64,000 nucleotides of DNA from Lachnospiraceae bacterium (GCA_018384375.1 JAHAYJ010000093.1:30496-94495), one strand, 5' to 3'. Shown: positions 1 to 8,730, numbered from the stretch's first letter. Made by a program: numbers and translations. Notes: generated by a model from the sequence alone, not told the origin.

Positions 1-1177
1 ACTCTACATTGGGACCGAATGTGAAGCTTCCGCCTAAGGGTTTTATCATGCCGACCAGCGTTTTCAGCAACGTGGATTTTCCCTTTCCGTTTTCGCCAAT
101 AATTGCAAGCCGATCCCCCTTTTTCAATTCAAAGGATATCTGACTTAATTCTTTATCGTAACCGATTTTTAAATTTCTGACAGACAATACATCCGTATAG
201 CTTTCTATTCTCGGCGTAAACATGGCATGAAAGGTTTTTGTGTCAAAACGTCTGGGCTTTTCTATTTTAACCATATGTTCAATGGCCATTCTCTTTGAGC
301 GTGTGGCAGCCACCTTTGTAGGTGTATTTTTCCATTTCTCAATCCAGTCATTCAGACGCTTTATTTCCTTTTGTTGCTCCTCATAGTCCTTTGTCTGTTT
401 GATCAGATTTTCTTCCTTCTGCTTCAAAAAAGCAGTATAATTGCCGGGATATCTTTTCAGTTGATGATATTCTATCTCATAAGTCACATCAATGACTCTG
501 TCCAGAAACATCCGGTCATGGGAGACAATGACCACAGCCTTGTCATAATTTTTTAAATACTCCTCCAGCCACTCGATCGTTGGCAGATCCAGATGGTTTG
601 TCGGCTCATCCAGCAGCATAATATCCGGTCTGCCAAGCAGCAGCTTGATGAATGCCACCTTTGTCTGCTGCCCGCCCGAAAAGCTTCCGATCGGACGTTT
701 CAGATCCTCTAACGGGAATCCGAACTGCTGAAACATAATCTCCATATCCCTGCGCCAGGTATAGCCTCTTTGTGCCTCCATCCTTTTTTGCAGATTATCA
801 TATTCGTATAGCAGCTCCGGAGTTTCTTCTCCCCGGTGAAGTGCCTGTTCAATTTCTGCCATTCTTTCCTCACAGGCAAAAACAGATGCAAAGGTCTTCC
901 TGATTTCTTCCTCCACCGTAATTTCTCCGTCGGTAAAGCTGACCTGCCGCAGATAACCTATTTCCTGCTTTCCCGCCATCACAATTCCGCATTCCTCGTC
1001 GCTATCCGGATTACTCATTTTGATGTCCCCTGCAATCAGCTTCAATAATGTAGTTTTACCACAACCGTTTCTACCTACTACTGCAATTTTTTCTTTATCA
1101 TGAATTTCAAAATTCACATCCTCCAGTATGGTATCTGCAGCATATTGTACCAACGCATGTTTGATCTGATATCTCAT
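1..1177 (-). CDS. ABC-F family ATPase (3' end outside the window)
   Basis: This soluble duplicated ABC ATPase belongs to the ABC-F class, which acts on ribosomes in translation or antibiotic resistance. Translating the minus strand from the ATG at 1177 gives about 392 residues. The first nucleotide-binding domain has Walker A GRNGCGKTT, signature SFSGGQQ and Walker B IMLLDEPTNHLDLPT. A charged linker with LNDWIEKWKNTP and RSKRMAIEHM follows, then a second domain whose Walker A GENGKGKSTLL is visible before the window edge. There are no membrane segments, which excludes an exporter. The second signature and Walker B lie beyond base 1, so the C-terminus and any subfamily cannot be judged. The gene ends 18 bp downstream of the rsgA stop and could be co-transcribed with it. 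Whether it is a housekeeping factor or a resistance protein is unknown. Confidence 0.9.
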   Translation of the reverse strand, partial: MRYQIKHALVQYAADTILEDVNFEIHDKEKIAVVGRNGCGKTTLLKLIAGDIKMSNPDSDEECGIVMAGKQEIGYLRQVSFTDGEITVEEEIRKTFASVFACEERMAEIEQALHRGEETPELLYEYDNLQKRMEAQRGYTWRRDMEIMFQQFGFPLEDLKRPIGSFSGGQQTKVAFIKLLLGRPDIMLLDEPTNHLDLPTIEWLEEYLKNYDKAVVIVSHDRMFLDRVIDVTYEIEYHQLKRYPGNYTAFLKQKEENLIKQTKDYEEQQKEIKRLNDWIEKWKNTPTKVAATRSKRMAIEHMVKIEKPRRFDTKTFHAMFTPRIESYTDVLSVRNLKIGYDKELSQISFELKKGDRLAIIGENGKGKSTLLKTLVGMIKPLGGSFTFGPNVE

Positions 1178-1195
1178 TTTACCGTACTTACCCTT

Positions 1196-2215
1196 CTATC
1201 TTTTTCTTGACATATCTCTTCTTGCTCTGCCAATTTTTTTCATCATGATCTGTTTTCTCTCTTTGGAAAATACTTCCTCCCGCAGCATATCCCGGTAGGT
1301 CTTCCATCGCTTTGGGGAGAGCGTTCCATTCTCCAGAGCCGCACGGATTGCACAGCCCGGTTCGTTCCCATGACTGCAGTCAGAGAACCTGCAGCGACTT
1401 ATCAGCTCTTCTATCTCTTCAAAAGAGATTTGCAGTCCCTGCTCCACATCACTGACAACCAGCCTCCTGATTCCGGGTGTATCAATAATACGCCCGCCAC
1501 CTGACAGCACTGTTCCGTCGGGCAATGTAATTTTTTCCGGAAGAAACATACACTGCTTATAGGTTGTTGTATGGCGCCCCTGTGCATCTGCTTCCCGGAT
1601 ATCGCCTGTTAACATCTCATTCCTTCCCATCAATGTATTTACAAGAGATGATTTTCCCACCCCGGATGAACCTAATAGAACGATAGTCTTTCCTTTTTCA
1701 AAGAAGCGTGCCATTTCCGCAATTCCCTCTCCCGTAACGGAACTGATGCAAAATACATCAATACCGGGAGCAACTCTGGATATCTGCTGCAGATATTCAG
1801 ACACATCTTCGCACAGATCCACCTTGGTCAAGACAATGACAGGTGTTGCCCCGCTTTGCCAGGCAACCGTCAAATATCTTTCCAGTTTCGAAATGTGAAA
1901 ATCCCGATTTAGAGACATGGTAATAAATACAAAATCAAAATTTGCCGCCACCGCAAGATCCGACTGCCCCTGAGTTGCATTCAGACGCATAAATACAGAT
2001 TTTCTCGGCCGGACTTCGGTAATCAGGCTATCTCCGTTTTCATTGTAAGTGATCTCCACCTCATCTCCAACTGTGGGAAACGCAATTATCTCATTTGCAT
2101 GATAGAAATTTGCTGTCTTTAATCTACCATATAGTTTCTCATTTCCTGCTAATAATTCATATCTTTCCCTGTGCACTGCCATAACAGTTGCAGTTTCATA
2201 ATTACTCTGATTCAT
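1196..2215 (-). CDS. rsgA: Ribosome small-subunit-dependent GTPase A
   Basis: RsgA (YjeQ) is a circularly permuted GTPase that checks late 30S maturation. The protein has 339 residues: an N-terminal OB fold, G4 motif LTKVDL, then P-loop GSSGVGKSSLVN and G3 DTPGIR. The order G4-G1-G3 is the hallmark of the family. A C-terminal zinc knuckle CRFSDCSHGNEPGC supplies the Cys/His ligands. I start at the ATG at 2215, which begins MNQSNYET and has a GAGGA-rich leader. A longer reading to 2317 would translate a terminator hairpin and is unlikely. Upstream lies a mini-gene with its own promoter and terminator (2278-2499), so rsgA may rely partly on read-through of that terminator or on a weak promoter between 2276 and 2230. 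Family identity is secure. Confidence 0.95.
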   Translation of the reverse strand: MNQSNYETATVMAVHRERYELLAGNEKLYGRLKTANFYHANEIIAFPTVGDEVEITYNENGDSLITEVRPRKSVFMRLNATQGQSDLAVAANFDFVFITMSLNRDFHISKLERYLTVAWQSGATPVIVLTKVDLCEDVSEYLQQISRVAPGIDVFCISSVTGEGIAEMARFFEKGKTIVLLGSSGVGKSSLVNTLMGRNEMLTGDIREADAQGRHTTTYKQCMFLPEKITLPDGTVLSGGGRIIDTPGIRRLVVSDVEQGLQISFEEIEELISRCRFSDCSHGNEPGCAIRAALENGTLSPKRWKTYRDMLREEVFSKERKQIMMKKIGRARRDMSRKR

Positions 2216-2277
2216 TGTTTTCTCTCTTATCCTCTTCTTTTCTCTTAGTTGCAAGTAAATTTGATCCGCGATTGCAT

Positions 2278-2310
2278 AAAAAAAGCGTGGCATCCTTTTG
2301 AATACCACGC
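2278..2310 (-). terminator. Intrinsic terminator between the 24-codon mini-gene and rsgA
   Basis: On the minus strand an 8-bp stem (2303-2310 with 2285-2292, one G-U pair) with a 10-nt loop is followed by seven T (2284-2278). It lies 32 nt after the stop of the small ORF at 2343 and about 60 nt before the rsgA start. Confidence 0.8.
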
Positions 2311-2342
2311 AAATCAATCTGTAAATAGAATCATGAGTTTCC

Positions 2343-2417
2343 TTATCTATCCATAAACGAGGTAATCCTATGCAATCTTCTGTTGTTCTTATTCCTATTC
2401 TTAATCGTCGTCATCAT
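2343..2417 (-). CDS. 24-residue basic small protein or leader peptide upstream of rsgA
   Basis: The reading frame starts ATGATG at 2417 and stops at TAA (2343-2345), giving 24 residues beginning MMTTIKNRNKNNRRLHRI. The peptide is rich in Lys, Arg and Asn and has no membrane segment. A textbook AAGGAGG lies 6 nt before the ATG, a TTGACA/TATGAT promoter lies about 45 nt upstream, and an intrinsic terminator follows. The unit therefore has everything an independent gene needs. It contains no run of one amino acid, as a biosynthetic attenuator peptide would. I do not recognise the family. It may be a nucleic-acid or ribosome-binding small protein, or a leader peptide controlling rsgA; both are inference. 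It is not a shadow, because no larger gene covers this stretch. Confidence 0.65.
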   Translation of the reverse strand: MMTTIKNRNKNNRRLHRITSFMDR

Positions 2418-2469
2418 GAATTACCTCCTTCTCTCAAAATTTGTTTACAAAAATTTCCTCTACCTGCAC

Positions 2470-2499
2470 ATCATAAGACTGACCCATATCATTTGTCAA
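2470..2499 (-). promoter_or_regulatory. Sigma-A promoter of the rsgA leader mini-gene
   Basis: On the minus strand TTGACA (2499-2494) and TATGAT (2475-2470) are separated by 18 bp. Transcription would begin near 2463, about 45 nt before the small ORF. It sits just beyond the MATE gene stop (2534). Confidence 0.75.
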
Positions 2500-2533
2500 C
2501 TGTTTTCTACCCTCTTCCTTTTCGTTCAGTTCC

Positions 2534-3877
2534 TTATGCGTTGAGGCTCTGCATCCATTTTTTTCTTTTTAGCACGATCAGGGATATCCCGAACCGGATA
2601 CACTCCTCCAGAGAAAGAATAAAGTAAACATAGGGAATTGACAGCTCAAGCACAAACGCTGCCAAAAGTCCGAGAGGAACACCAAACAGCCAGGTGCCGA
2701 TCAGATCGATCAGCATCACGTATTTGGTCCTTCCACCGCTCCTGATGATTCCGCCGCCTACGATCATATTCTGTACCTTAAACGGTGCAATCACTGCATA
2801 GGCGATCAAGATTTGTTTCGTCAGGTGCTTTACCGACTCCTCTACCTGATAAAGCGCCACATAGTATGACCTGGTAAGGACAATGAAAACGGAAAGCAGC
2901 AATGAACCGGCAAAACCGTAAAAAATCAGTTTTTTGGCGTCCTGATAGGCTCTCTCATATTCCGCCTTTCCAAGTGTCTTTCCGATAAGCACACCGGCAG
3001 CCTGAGATAATCCGCACAGAGCGCCGATCATCAGTCCCTGAACGGGATTGATCAGGGTCATAGCCGCGCATGCCTCTGTACCCAGGTGCCCGTAAATCCC
3101 GGCATAAATATTTTCACCAAGACTCCACATCAATTCACAGACAAGCACAGGCAACAGCATGGATGCATATTGCATCCAGTCAAAACAAGTATGATCTTTC
3201 TCTCTGCCTGTCTCCTTTTGCAGACACTCCCTGTATTTCAATAGTAGCAGAAGCATCAGCAAAAAGTTTGCCGCTTGTGACACTGTCGTTGCAATTGCTG
3301 CGCCTTCCGCTCCCATTGGTGCGATGCCAAGCTTCCCAAAAATCAATATGTAATTTAGCCCTGTGTTTAAAAATGCTGCAAGGATGCTGGCATAAAGAGG
3401 AAGAGAAGCCTTTTCCATGCATCGGAACAAGGTTGACAGCAAGGTTGCACCGGCAATGGGAAGAAAGGTTCCCGCAAGGATCGTAAGATAGCCGGCGGCA
3501 GTCAGCAGCGTTGCCTCATCCTGTGTGTAAAGCCACATAATCTGCCTGGGAAAAGCAATGCACAATACCGTAAAAATACCTGCCAGCCCGATTGCAATGA
3601 TCAGATTTACAAAAAAGCTTCTTCTGACCTCCTGTTTATTTTTTTGTCCCATATATTGTGAGATCATGATTCCTGCAACCGCACCGATTGCAGAAGCCAG
3701 CACAGAAAAAACCGAAGAAAACTTTCCTGCCAGCCCAACACCTGCAACGCTTACGCTGCCGAGCTGTCCGATCATAATCTGATCAATGATACTGAAGGAT
3801 GCCTGAAGCATGGATTGCAGTGCTACCGGAACGGCAAGATTACACACTGTCCTGAAAAAGCTCTTTTCTTGTTCCAT
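2534..3877 (-). CDS. MATE family multidrug/cation antiporter
   Basis: A 447-residue polytopic inner-membrane protein of the multidrug and toxic compound extrusion family, which exports organic cations or drugs using Na+ or H+ gradients. About twelve hydrophobic segments form two homologous halves. Typical elements are SFSIIDQIMIGQLG and VAGVGLAG in the first half and GLMIGALCGLSQAAGVLIGKTLG in the second. The ATG at 3877 is preceded by AGGAGG, so I use MEQEKSFF rather than the longer frame to 3937. It has its own promoter at 3909-3937 and is transcribed alone, between the terminator of the lacI module and the rsgA leader unit. The substrate cannot be read from sequence. Confidence 0.9.
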   Translation of the reverse strand: MEQEKSFFRTVCNLAVPVALQSMLQASFSIIDQIMIGQLGSVSVAGVGLAGKFSSVFSVLASAIGAVAGIMISQYMGQKNKQEVRRSFFVNLIIAIGLAGIFTVLCIAFPRQIMWLYTQDEATLLTAAGYLTILAGTFLPIAGATLLSTLFRCMEKASLPLYASILAAFLNTGLNYILIFGKLGIAPMGAEGAAIATTVSQAANFLLMLLLLLKYRECLQKETGREKDHTCFDWMQYASMLLPVLVCELMWSLGENIYAGIYGHLGTEACAAMTLINPVQGLMIGALCGLSQAAGVLIGKTLGKAEYERAYQDAKKLIFYGFAGSLLLSVFIVLTRSYYVALYQVEESVKHLTKQILIAYAVIAPFKVQNMIVGGGIIRSGGRTKYVMLIDLIGTWLFGVPLGLLAAFVLELSIPYVYFILSLEECIRFGISLIVLKRKKWMQSLNA

Positions 3878-3908
3878 CGTGATACCTCCTAAAAATATCT
3901 GCAGCTTT

Positions 3909-3937
3909 ATTGTATCCCGAACCCTACACAAATTCAA
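3909..3937 (-). promoter_or_regulatory. Promoter of the MATE gene
   Basis: TTGAAT (3937-3932) and TACAAT (3914-3909) on the minus strand with 17-bp spacing, about 30 bp before the MATE start codon. Confidence 0.7.
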
Positions 3938-3960
3938 AGGTTAAACGCATAACCCATCAC

Positions 3961-4005
3961 AAAAATAAGACGCATTGTTTGTGCATAACTTACAAACAAT
4001 GCGTC
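3961..4005 (-). terminator. Terminator of the psicose epimerase-fucose isomerase-lacI operon
   Basis: A perfect 14-bp inverted repeat (3992-4005 with 3969-3982) with a 9-nt loop. On the minus strand it is followed by TTATTTTT. It begins 14 bp after the LacI gene stop. Confidence 0.85.
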
Positions 4006-4018
4006 CTCATGATAAATG

Positions 4019-5029
4019 CTAATTTGGAGCAATACCGGTACTCTCACGCTCGATCAATGTTACCGGCAGCATAACGGTCGTTTCAATTTCCTTTTTTTCC
4101 TTCAATTCCCGCAGCTTTTGAACAGCAATTTCTGCCCTCATGGCAACATCCTGCTTTACTGATGTAAGCGTGGGGGAAATCAGGCTGCACATGGGCGTAT
4201 CATCAAATCCCGCGACCGAAATATCGCCGGGAACAGAAATACCCTGCTTCGTCAAAAAGTGGATCATTTCCACTGCATAAAAATCCGAGACAGCAAAAAT
4301 TGCCGAATAGCTTCTCAGTCTGCTAAGGTTTTTAAGATAATAATCCTCACGCTCCTGTTTTTGCATGGGAATCAACATAAAATCCGCATATTCCCTGCCA
4401 AAGCCTTCACAAAATCCCTCGAAACGCTCCTTATCCACACAGACCTGATTATCCGAAATACACAAGCCCCGGCGGTGTCCCTTTTGCCTGAAATAGCTTC
4501 CTACCTGATAACCGCCGTCGTAGTTGTTGATCGTTATATTATAAATTCGCTCCGCCTGGTCACAGTAGCCATCATATACGACAAAGGGAATCCGCATATG
4601 GCTCCTCAGATACATATAATCCTGGTCACAGAACCCGATCAGTACCAGTCCATCCATATTCCACATGGAAGCAAATTTGATGATCTCTTCCGGATCGGTG
4701 GTTTTCTTTACCATCATGAACTGGCCATTTTTTTCAAGCTCTGTAGAAAGACTGTTGAGAGAAGAGGCAATAAACACATCCTCTAACGTATGCGATTCAT
4801 ACTTTTCATGATCATTGACGACAACACCAATAATTCTGGAGGAATTCTGAGCCAGCAGGATTCCCGCCATGCTGGGGATATATTGCCTTTCCTCCAAAAG
4901 AACCTGTACTCTTTTGACCGTTTCATCGGATATCTTCCTGGTTTTCCCATGCAGTACATTTGACACTGTTGCAGTGCTGAGTCCCAGTTCCTGTGCAATG
5001 TCAGAGATCCTAACCCGCTTATCCTCCAT
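4019..5029 (-). CDS. LacI-family transcriptional regulator of the epimerase/isomerase module
   Basis: A sugar-responsive repressor of 336 residues. The N-terminal helix-turn-helix reads VRISDIAQELGLSTATVSNVLHG, followed by the hinge region. A periplasmic-binding-protein-like effector domain fills the rest, including GFDDTPMCSLISPTLTSV near the C-terminus. I start at the ATG at 5029 (MEDKRVRISD), preceded by GAGAGG. The longer frame to 5074 would overlap the isomerase gene. It is the last gene of the module, 14 bp after the isomerase stop, and is followed by a strong terminator. By context it should sense a ketose or pentose handled by the two enzymes. The operator and ligand are not identifiable here. 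Confidence 0.9.
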   Translation of the reverse strand: MEDKRVRISDIAQELGLSTATVSNVLHGKTRKISDETVKRVQVLLEERQYIPSMAGILLAQNSSRIIGVVVNDHEKYESHTLEDVFIASSLNSLSTELEKNGQFMMVKKTTDPEEIIKFASMWNMDGLVLIGFCDQDYMYLRSHMRIPFVVYDGYCDQAERIYNITINNYDGGYQVGSYFRQKGHRRGLCISDNQVCVDKERFEGFCEGFGREYADFMLIPMQKQEREDYYLKNLSRLRSYSAIFAVSDFYAVEMIHFLTKQGISVPGDISVAGFDDTPMCSLISPTLTSVKQDVAMRAEIAVQKLRELKEKKEIETTVMLPVTLIERESTGIAPN

Positions 5030-5043
5030 CTGGTACCTCTCTG

Positions 5044-6813
5044 CTATCGGTATAGCGGGCCGTATTCCCTGCATGCCGCAAAATCAGCTGCCTCCGCATC
5101 CCGCGTTCCAAAGCTGCCCCATGCATGGGGACGGAAAATTTTAGCTTCCTCCACATTGTGCATTGCTACAGGAATACGAAGCATGGATGCCAGCGTAATC
5201 AGATCGGCACCGATATGTCCGTGAATAAAAGCTCCGTGATTGGCTCCCCAGTTTGCCATCACACTGTATACATCCTGAAATGCTCCTGTCCCGGTTGTTC
5301 TGGGGACAAACCAGGTAGTCGGCCAGGTGGGATCCGTTCTCTCATCCAGCTTCCTATGAACCTCATCAGGAAGCACAATGCTATAGCCCTCCGCAATCTG
5401 CAGAACCGGTCCCACGCCCTCTACCAGATTCACTCTCACCATGGTAAGGGGCATCCTTGCATCCGTCTTAAAGTGGGAAGAATAGCCGCCTCCCCGGAAC
5501 TGACAAAGCTCTGCCGGACACCAGTCCGTTGCCTGAAGGCAGGCATCAATATCCCTGTCCGTCATTTCCCACCAGGGCTTCATCACAGGATTTCCATTTG
5601 CATCAAGGCTCTTCCCGGTGGCATCCAGACAGGTAGAACCGGAATTGATCAGGTGAATAAATCCGTCCTTTGCATCTCCTTCCGGTCTCCAGCCCGTAAC
5701 CCTCTCCACTGCATCCGGGCTCCAGTAACATCTCACATCCGAAAATCCACTGGCTTTTCCTGTAAGCAGATTTCCGAAAACCATCGCAAGACCATTTAAA
5801 TTGTCGTTTTCCGTGGCAAATACAAAAGGTGCTCTCTTTCCATTCCAGTCAAAGGTAGAATTGAGAATAGCCTCCGTAAAATCAGCATTTGGCTTATAAT
5901 CCGTCCACATACGTTGTCCCTGAAATCCTGCAAACAACGCATTTTTCCCTAGAGCTTCCTCGGCAAATCCCTTCTCGGCAAGCTTTTCATTTCCCTGCAT
6001 GATATCTTTAACGATCATAGTCATCTTAACAACAAACTCCCATTCCGCATCCTTCTGTTGTCTGGTATGGGCACGGGAATCCGAATTGGGATCATGACCT
6101 TCTTTACATTTTTCCTTAACCCAGGCAAGTGCTCTCTGGAACTCCTCTTCATCATAAATACCCTGATCCATCCTGCGAAGGATTTCCGTCATATCCACCC
6201 ACTCAGGACGCATACCAAGATACTGTATGTAAAACAGTGGATCCAGGAAGGAACCCATAATTCCCATGGAAACTGCTCCGATTCCCACATAGGACTTGTT
6301 CTTAAGCTGTCCCACCACCGCCGCGCATCTGGCAAACCGAAGTATTTTCTCCTGCACATCTCCGGGAATCTCATCATCCTCCATGTCCTGTACGTCTCTT
6401 CCGTAAATAGAATAGCAGGGACGCTTCATCTGGTTGTGCGCTGCAAGCGCAGAAGCAAGATATACCGCACCCGGCCGCTCCGTTCCGTTAAATCCCCAGA
6501 TTGCCTTGATCGTTACAGGGTTTAGATCAATTGTCTCAAGCGGATAACACCAGCTTGGCGTAACACTTAAGGTCGCTACCACATTCCTTTCTTCAAAATA
6601 GGCGGCACATCTTGCAGCCTCCTCACCACCGGCAATGCTTCCCGGAAAAATCACCACCTTCATGGGTGTTCCATCTGCATAAAATACATTTTCTTCTATC
6701 AATTTTCCGGCGCTTTCCGCCATCTTTGCAACCTTTCCCTCCAATGCATCCCGGATTCCCATTCTTCTGGAATCCACGATAGGTCTGATACCAATTGCAG
6801 GATAGTTCTTCAT
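5044..6813 (-). CDS. fucI: L-fucose isomerase family protein
   Basis: Mn-dependent aldose-ketose isomerase that converts L-fucose to L-fuculose; family members also accept D-arabinose and other sugars. Its 589 residues match the usual length of about 590. Recognisable stretches are IGIRPIVDSRRMGIRDALEG at the N-terminus, the metal-site segment FVFATENDNLNGLAMVFGNLLTGKASGFSDVR, and NWGANHGAFIHGHIGADL near the C-terminus with the catalytic histidine region. I start at the ATG at 6813 because GGAGG lies 10 nt upstream; a TTG at 6822 is too close to it. No fuculokinase or fuculose-phosphate aldolase is nearby. Together with the adjacent 3-epimerase this makes L-fucose itself uncertain as the natural substrate. 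Confidence 0.88.
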   Translation of the reverse strand: MKNYPAIGIRPIVDSRRMGIRDALEGKVAKMAESAGKLIEENVFYADGTPMKVVIFPGSIAGGEEAARCAAYFEERNVVATLSVTPSWCYPLETIDLNPVTIKAIWGFNGTERPGAVYLASALAAHNQMKRPCYSIYGRDVQDMEDDEIPGDVQEKILRFARCAAVVGQLKNKSYVGIGAVSMGIMGSFLDPLFYIQYLGMRPEWVDMTEILRRMDQGIYDEEEFQRALAWVKEKCKEGHDPNSDSRAHTRQQKDAEWEFVVKMTMIVKDIMQGNEKLAEKGFAEEALGKNALFAGFQGQRMWTDYKPNADFTEAILNSTFDWNGKRAPFVFATENDNLNGLAMVFGNLLTGKASGFSDVRCYWSPDAVERVTGWRPEGDAKDGFIHLINSGSTCLDATGKSLDANGNPVMKPWWEMTDRDIDACLQATDWCPAELCQFRGGGYSSHFKTDARMPLTMVRVNLVEGVGPVLQIAEGYSIVLPDEVHRKLDERTDPTWPTTWFVPRTTGTGAFQDVYSVMANWGANHGAFIHGHIGADLITLASMLRIPVAMHNVEEAKIFRPHAWGSFGTRDAEAADFAACREYGPLYR

Positions 6814-6865
6814 CTTTTCCAAGCCTCCATTTCGTCACTGTATAGACTCTCTTTTGTCTGCATCT

Positions 6866-7765
6866 TTATTTGAGTACACTTCCATAATCAGAATTCGGTC
6901 CTGAGAATACATTCTTAAGGAAGGCAACCGAAGCCGCCGCATCCTGGTCCAGCATCTCATCCGTTGCTCCCTTGCTCAGGTCACGCCACACCTTAATATC
7001 ACTTCCTACACCGCCGCCATTTCTGACAAAGGGCTCCATGACAATATTTTTATCATAACCGATAGCCCGAAGCGCACTGCCGATCTCATACCACGGCATT
7101 CCACCCTTGCCGGGAAGGCGTCTGTTGTTTTCCCCTACATGAAAATGTCCCAATCTGTCTCCTGCAAGGAGAATTGCTTCCACCATGCTGTCCTCCTCAA
7201 TATTCATATGGAAGGTGTCAAGCATAATTTTTACCGCAGGCACATCCACCTGTTCCACAAAAGCTTTACATTCCGCACAGGTATTGAGCAGATAGCCTTC
7301 AAATCGGTTCAGTACCTCAAGGCAGTAATCCACACCACATTCTCCGGCAATCTTTCCTACGGTTCTGACATTTTTCACACTTCGCTCCCAGTCTCCCGCC
7401 TTATCTATCGGTTTGGTATAGTCCACCGGCCAGTAAGAATAAATCCCGCCACCCAAGGTATGTATATCCAGAATTTCCAGCTTCTTTAAAATGTCGGTAT
7501 AGAAGGCAACCGCATTCTTTACAATGTCCTCATTGGCACTCGCCAGATTTTCATTCGCCCCCGGCCCATATCCCGCTGTCAGAGTAATGCCGGCATCCGC
7601 AGCCATCTTCTTCATTTCCATAAGCTCCTGGGTGCTGATCGCTTTCAGCATGGCACAAGAGATTTCCAGGACATCAAAGCCCAGTTTTTTCACTTTGGAT
7701 ATATAGCTTTTCTGATCTGCATTCCATTCCTTTTCCCAATAAGCAAAATAAATACCGTATTTCAC
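6866..7765 (-). CDS. D-psicose (allulose) 3-epimerase / D-tagatose 3-epimerase family
   Basis: A (beta/alpha)8 ketose 3-epimerase of 299 residues. It closely follows the clostridial D-psicose 3-epimerase pattern: start MKYGIYFAYWEKEWNAD, GGGIYSYWPVDYTK, GDWERSV, and the four metal ligands E150 (CLEVLNRFE), D183 (MLDTFHMNIEED), H209 (HFHVGENNRRLPG) and E244 (VMEPFVRNGG). These positions agree with the ligand numbering I recall for the Clostridium cellulolyticum enzyme. The start is GTG at 7765 with GGAGGGA upstream. It precedes the fucose isomerase-like gene by 52 bp, so the two enzymes probably interconvert rare ketoses and aldoses for entry into metabolism. The enzyme class is firm; the physiological sugar is inference. 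Confidence 0.9.
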   Translation of the reverse strand: MKYGIYFAYWEKEWNADQKSYISKVKKLGFDVLEISCAMLKAISTQELMEMKKMAADAGITLTAGYGPGANENLASANEDIVKNAVAFYTDILKKLEILDIHTLGGGIYSYWPVDYTKPIDKAGDWERSVKNVRTVGKIAGECGVDYCLEVLNRFEGYLLNTCAECKAFVEQVDVPAVKIMLDTFHMNIEEDSMVEAILLAGDRLGHFHVGENNRRLPGKGGMPWYEIGSALRAIGYDKNIVMEPFVRNGGGVGSDIKVWRDLSKGATDEMLDQDAAASVAFLKNVFSGPNSDYGSVLK

Positions 7766-7801
7766 TGCTATTCCCTCCTTGTTTACCTCTTTTCATTCCT
7801 G

Positions 7802-8719
7802 TTAAATCCCTTCATAATCAAATGCAGGGATAAAGCTCTCCTTCGCCACATCTCCCTCCTGAATGTAAGCATTCCTTACACCAAGAGAAAGCGCATAATC
7901 AACTACCGTCTCATATTCCCGCCTTGTGATCTTTCTGCAAAGCTCCCGGTAATCCGAATTTTCTTTTAATCTTTCAAAGGGGGTATACTGGTTCATCAGA
8001 CTTAAATAAACCCTGTCCCCGTAGGTCTCATAGACATATCGGATCACGTCTTTCGCATTCCTTTTATGTCCCGGAAGAAGAAGATGACGTACAATCACGC
8101 CCCTTGTCATCATTCCTTTCTCATCAAAGACAGGCTCCCCCACAAGCTTCACCATTTGTGCAAGCGCTTTCTTTGCCACTTCAGGATAATCCGGTGCAAA
8201 AGAATATTTCTGTGCCGCTTTTTCATCCATATATTTAAAATCTGTCAGAAAAATATCCACAATTCCTGACAGATTTTCAATGATCCCTTCCTTTTCATAG
8301 CCACTTCCGTTATAAACAACAGGCAGACGCAGGCCTTTCTCCTTTGCAAGCAATACTGCCTCGGCAATTTTGATAATAAAGTGATCCGGTGTCACCAGAT
8401 TAATGTTGGCAGCTCCCTTATCCTGAAGTTCCAAAAAAATCTGTGAAAGTCGCTCTACCGATACCTGCCTGCCCTTTCTTCCGCCAGCAATTTCATGATT
8501 CTGACAATACACACACCGAAGGTTGCAACCGGAGAAGAACACTGCCCCCGATCCGCTTTCTCCGGAAATACAGGGTTCCTCCCACATATGGAGTGCTGCC
8601 CTTGCCAGATAAATTCCATCCTCCATCATGCAGTACCCCATCTGCCCTTCCTCTCGGTTGACTCTGCACTCTCTCGGACACAGATTGCAGGGACTGCTGC
8701 TGAATCCTTTCCCTTTCAT
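7802..8719 (-). CDS. PflX-like radical SAM protein
   Basis: A 305-residue radical S-adenosylmethionine protein related to pyruvate formate-lyase activating enzymes. The cluster motif is CNLRCVYC (CX3CX2C). A second set of cysteines precedes it, CNLCPREC then GYC, which suggests an extra Fe-S or metal site as in the PflX branch (COG1313). Partner glycyl radical enzymes are not encoded nearby. I choose the ATG at 8719; an in-frame TTG at 8725 is possible and the ribosome site is weak for both. It starts 11 bp after the membrane protein stop and ends 36 bp before the epimerase, so it may share a transcript with them. The actual target is unknown. Confidence 0.8.
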   Translation of the reverse strand: MKGKGFSSSPCNLCPRECRVNREEGQMGYCMMEDGIYLARAALHMWEEPCISGESGSGAVFFSGCNLRCVYCQNHEIAGGRKGRQVSVERLSQIFLELQDKGAANINLVTPDHFIIKIAEAVLLAKEKGLRLPVVYNGSGYEKEGIIENLSGIVDIFLTDFKYMDEKAAQKYSFAPDYPEVAKKALAQMVKLVGEPVFDEKGMMTRGVIVRHLLLPGHKRNAKDVIRYVYETYGDRVYLSLMNQYTPFERLKENSDYRELCRKITRREYETVVDYALSLGVRNAYIQEGDVAKESFIPAFDYEGI

Positions 8720-8730
8720 GACCAATTTAT

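Noticed and set aside
2343..2417. Classical amino-acid attenuator reading of the 24-codon peptide
   Set aside because: There is no run of one amino acid, and no alternative antiterminator pairing with the 2278-2310 stem was found by eye.
2370..2627. 85-codon plus-strand frame over the rsgA leader
   Set aside because: It has no ribosome site, runs through the MATE stop region and is antisense to the promoter and mini-gene.
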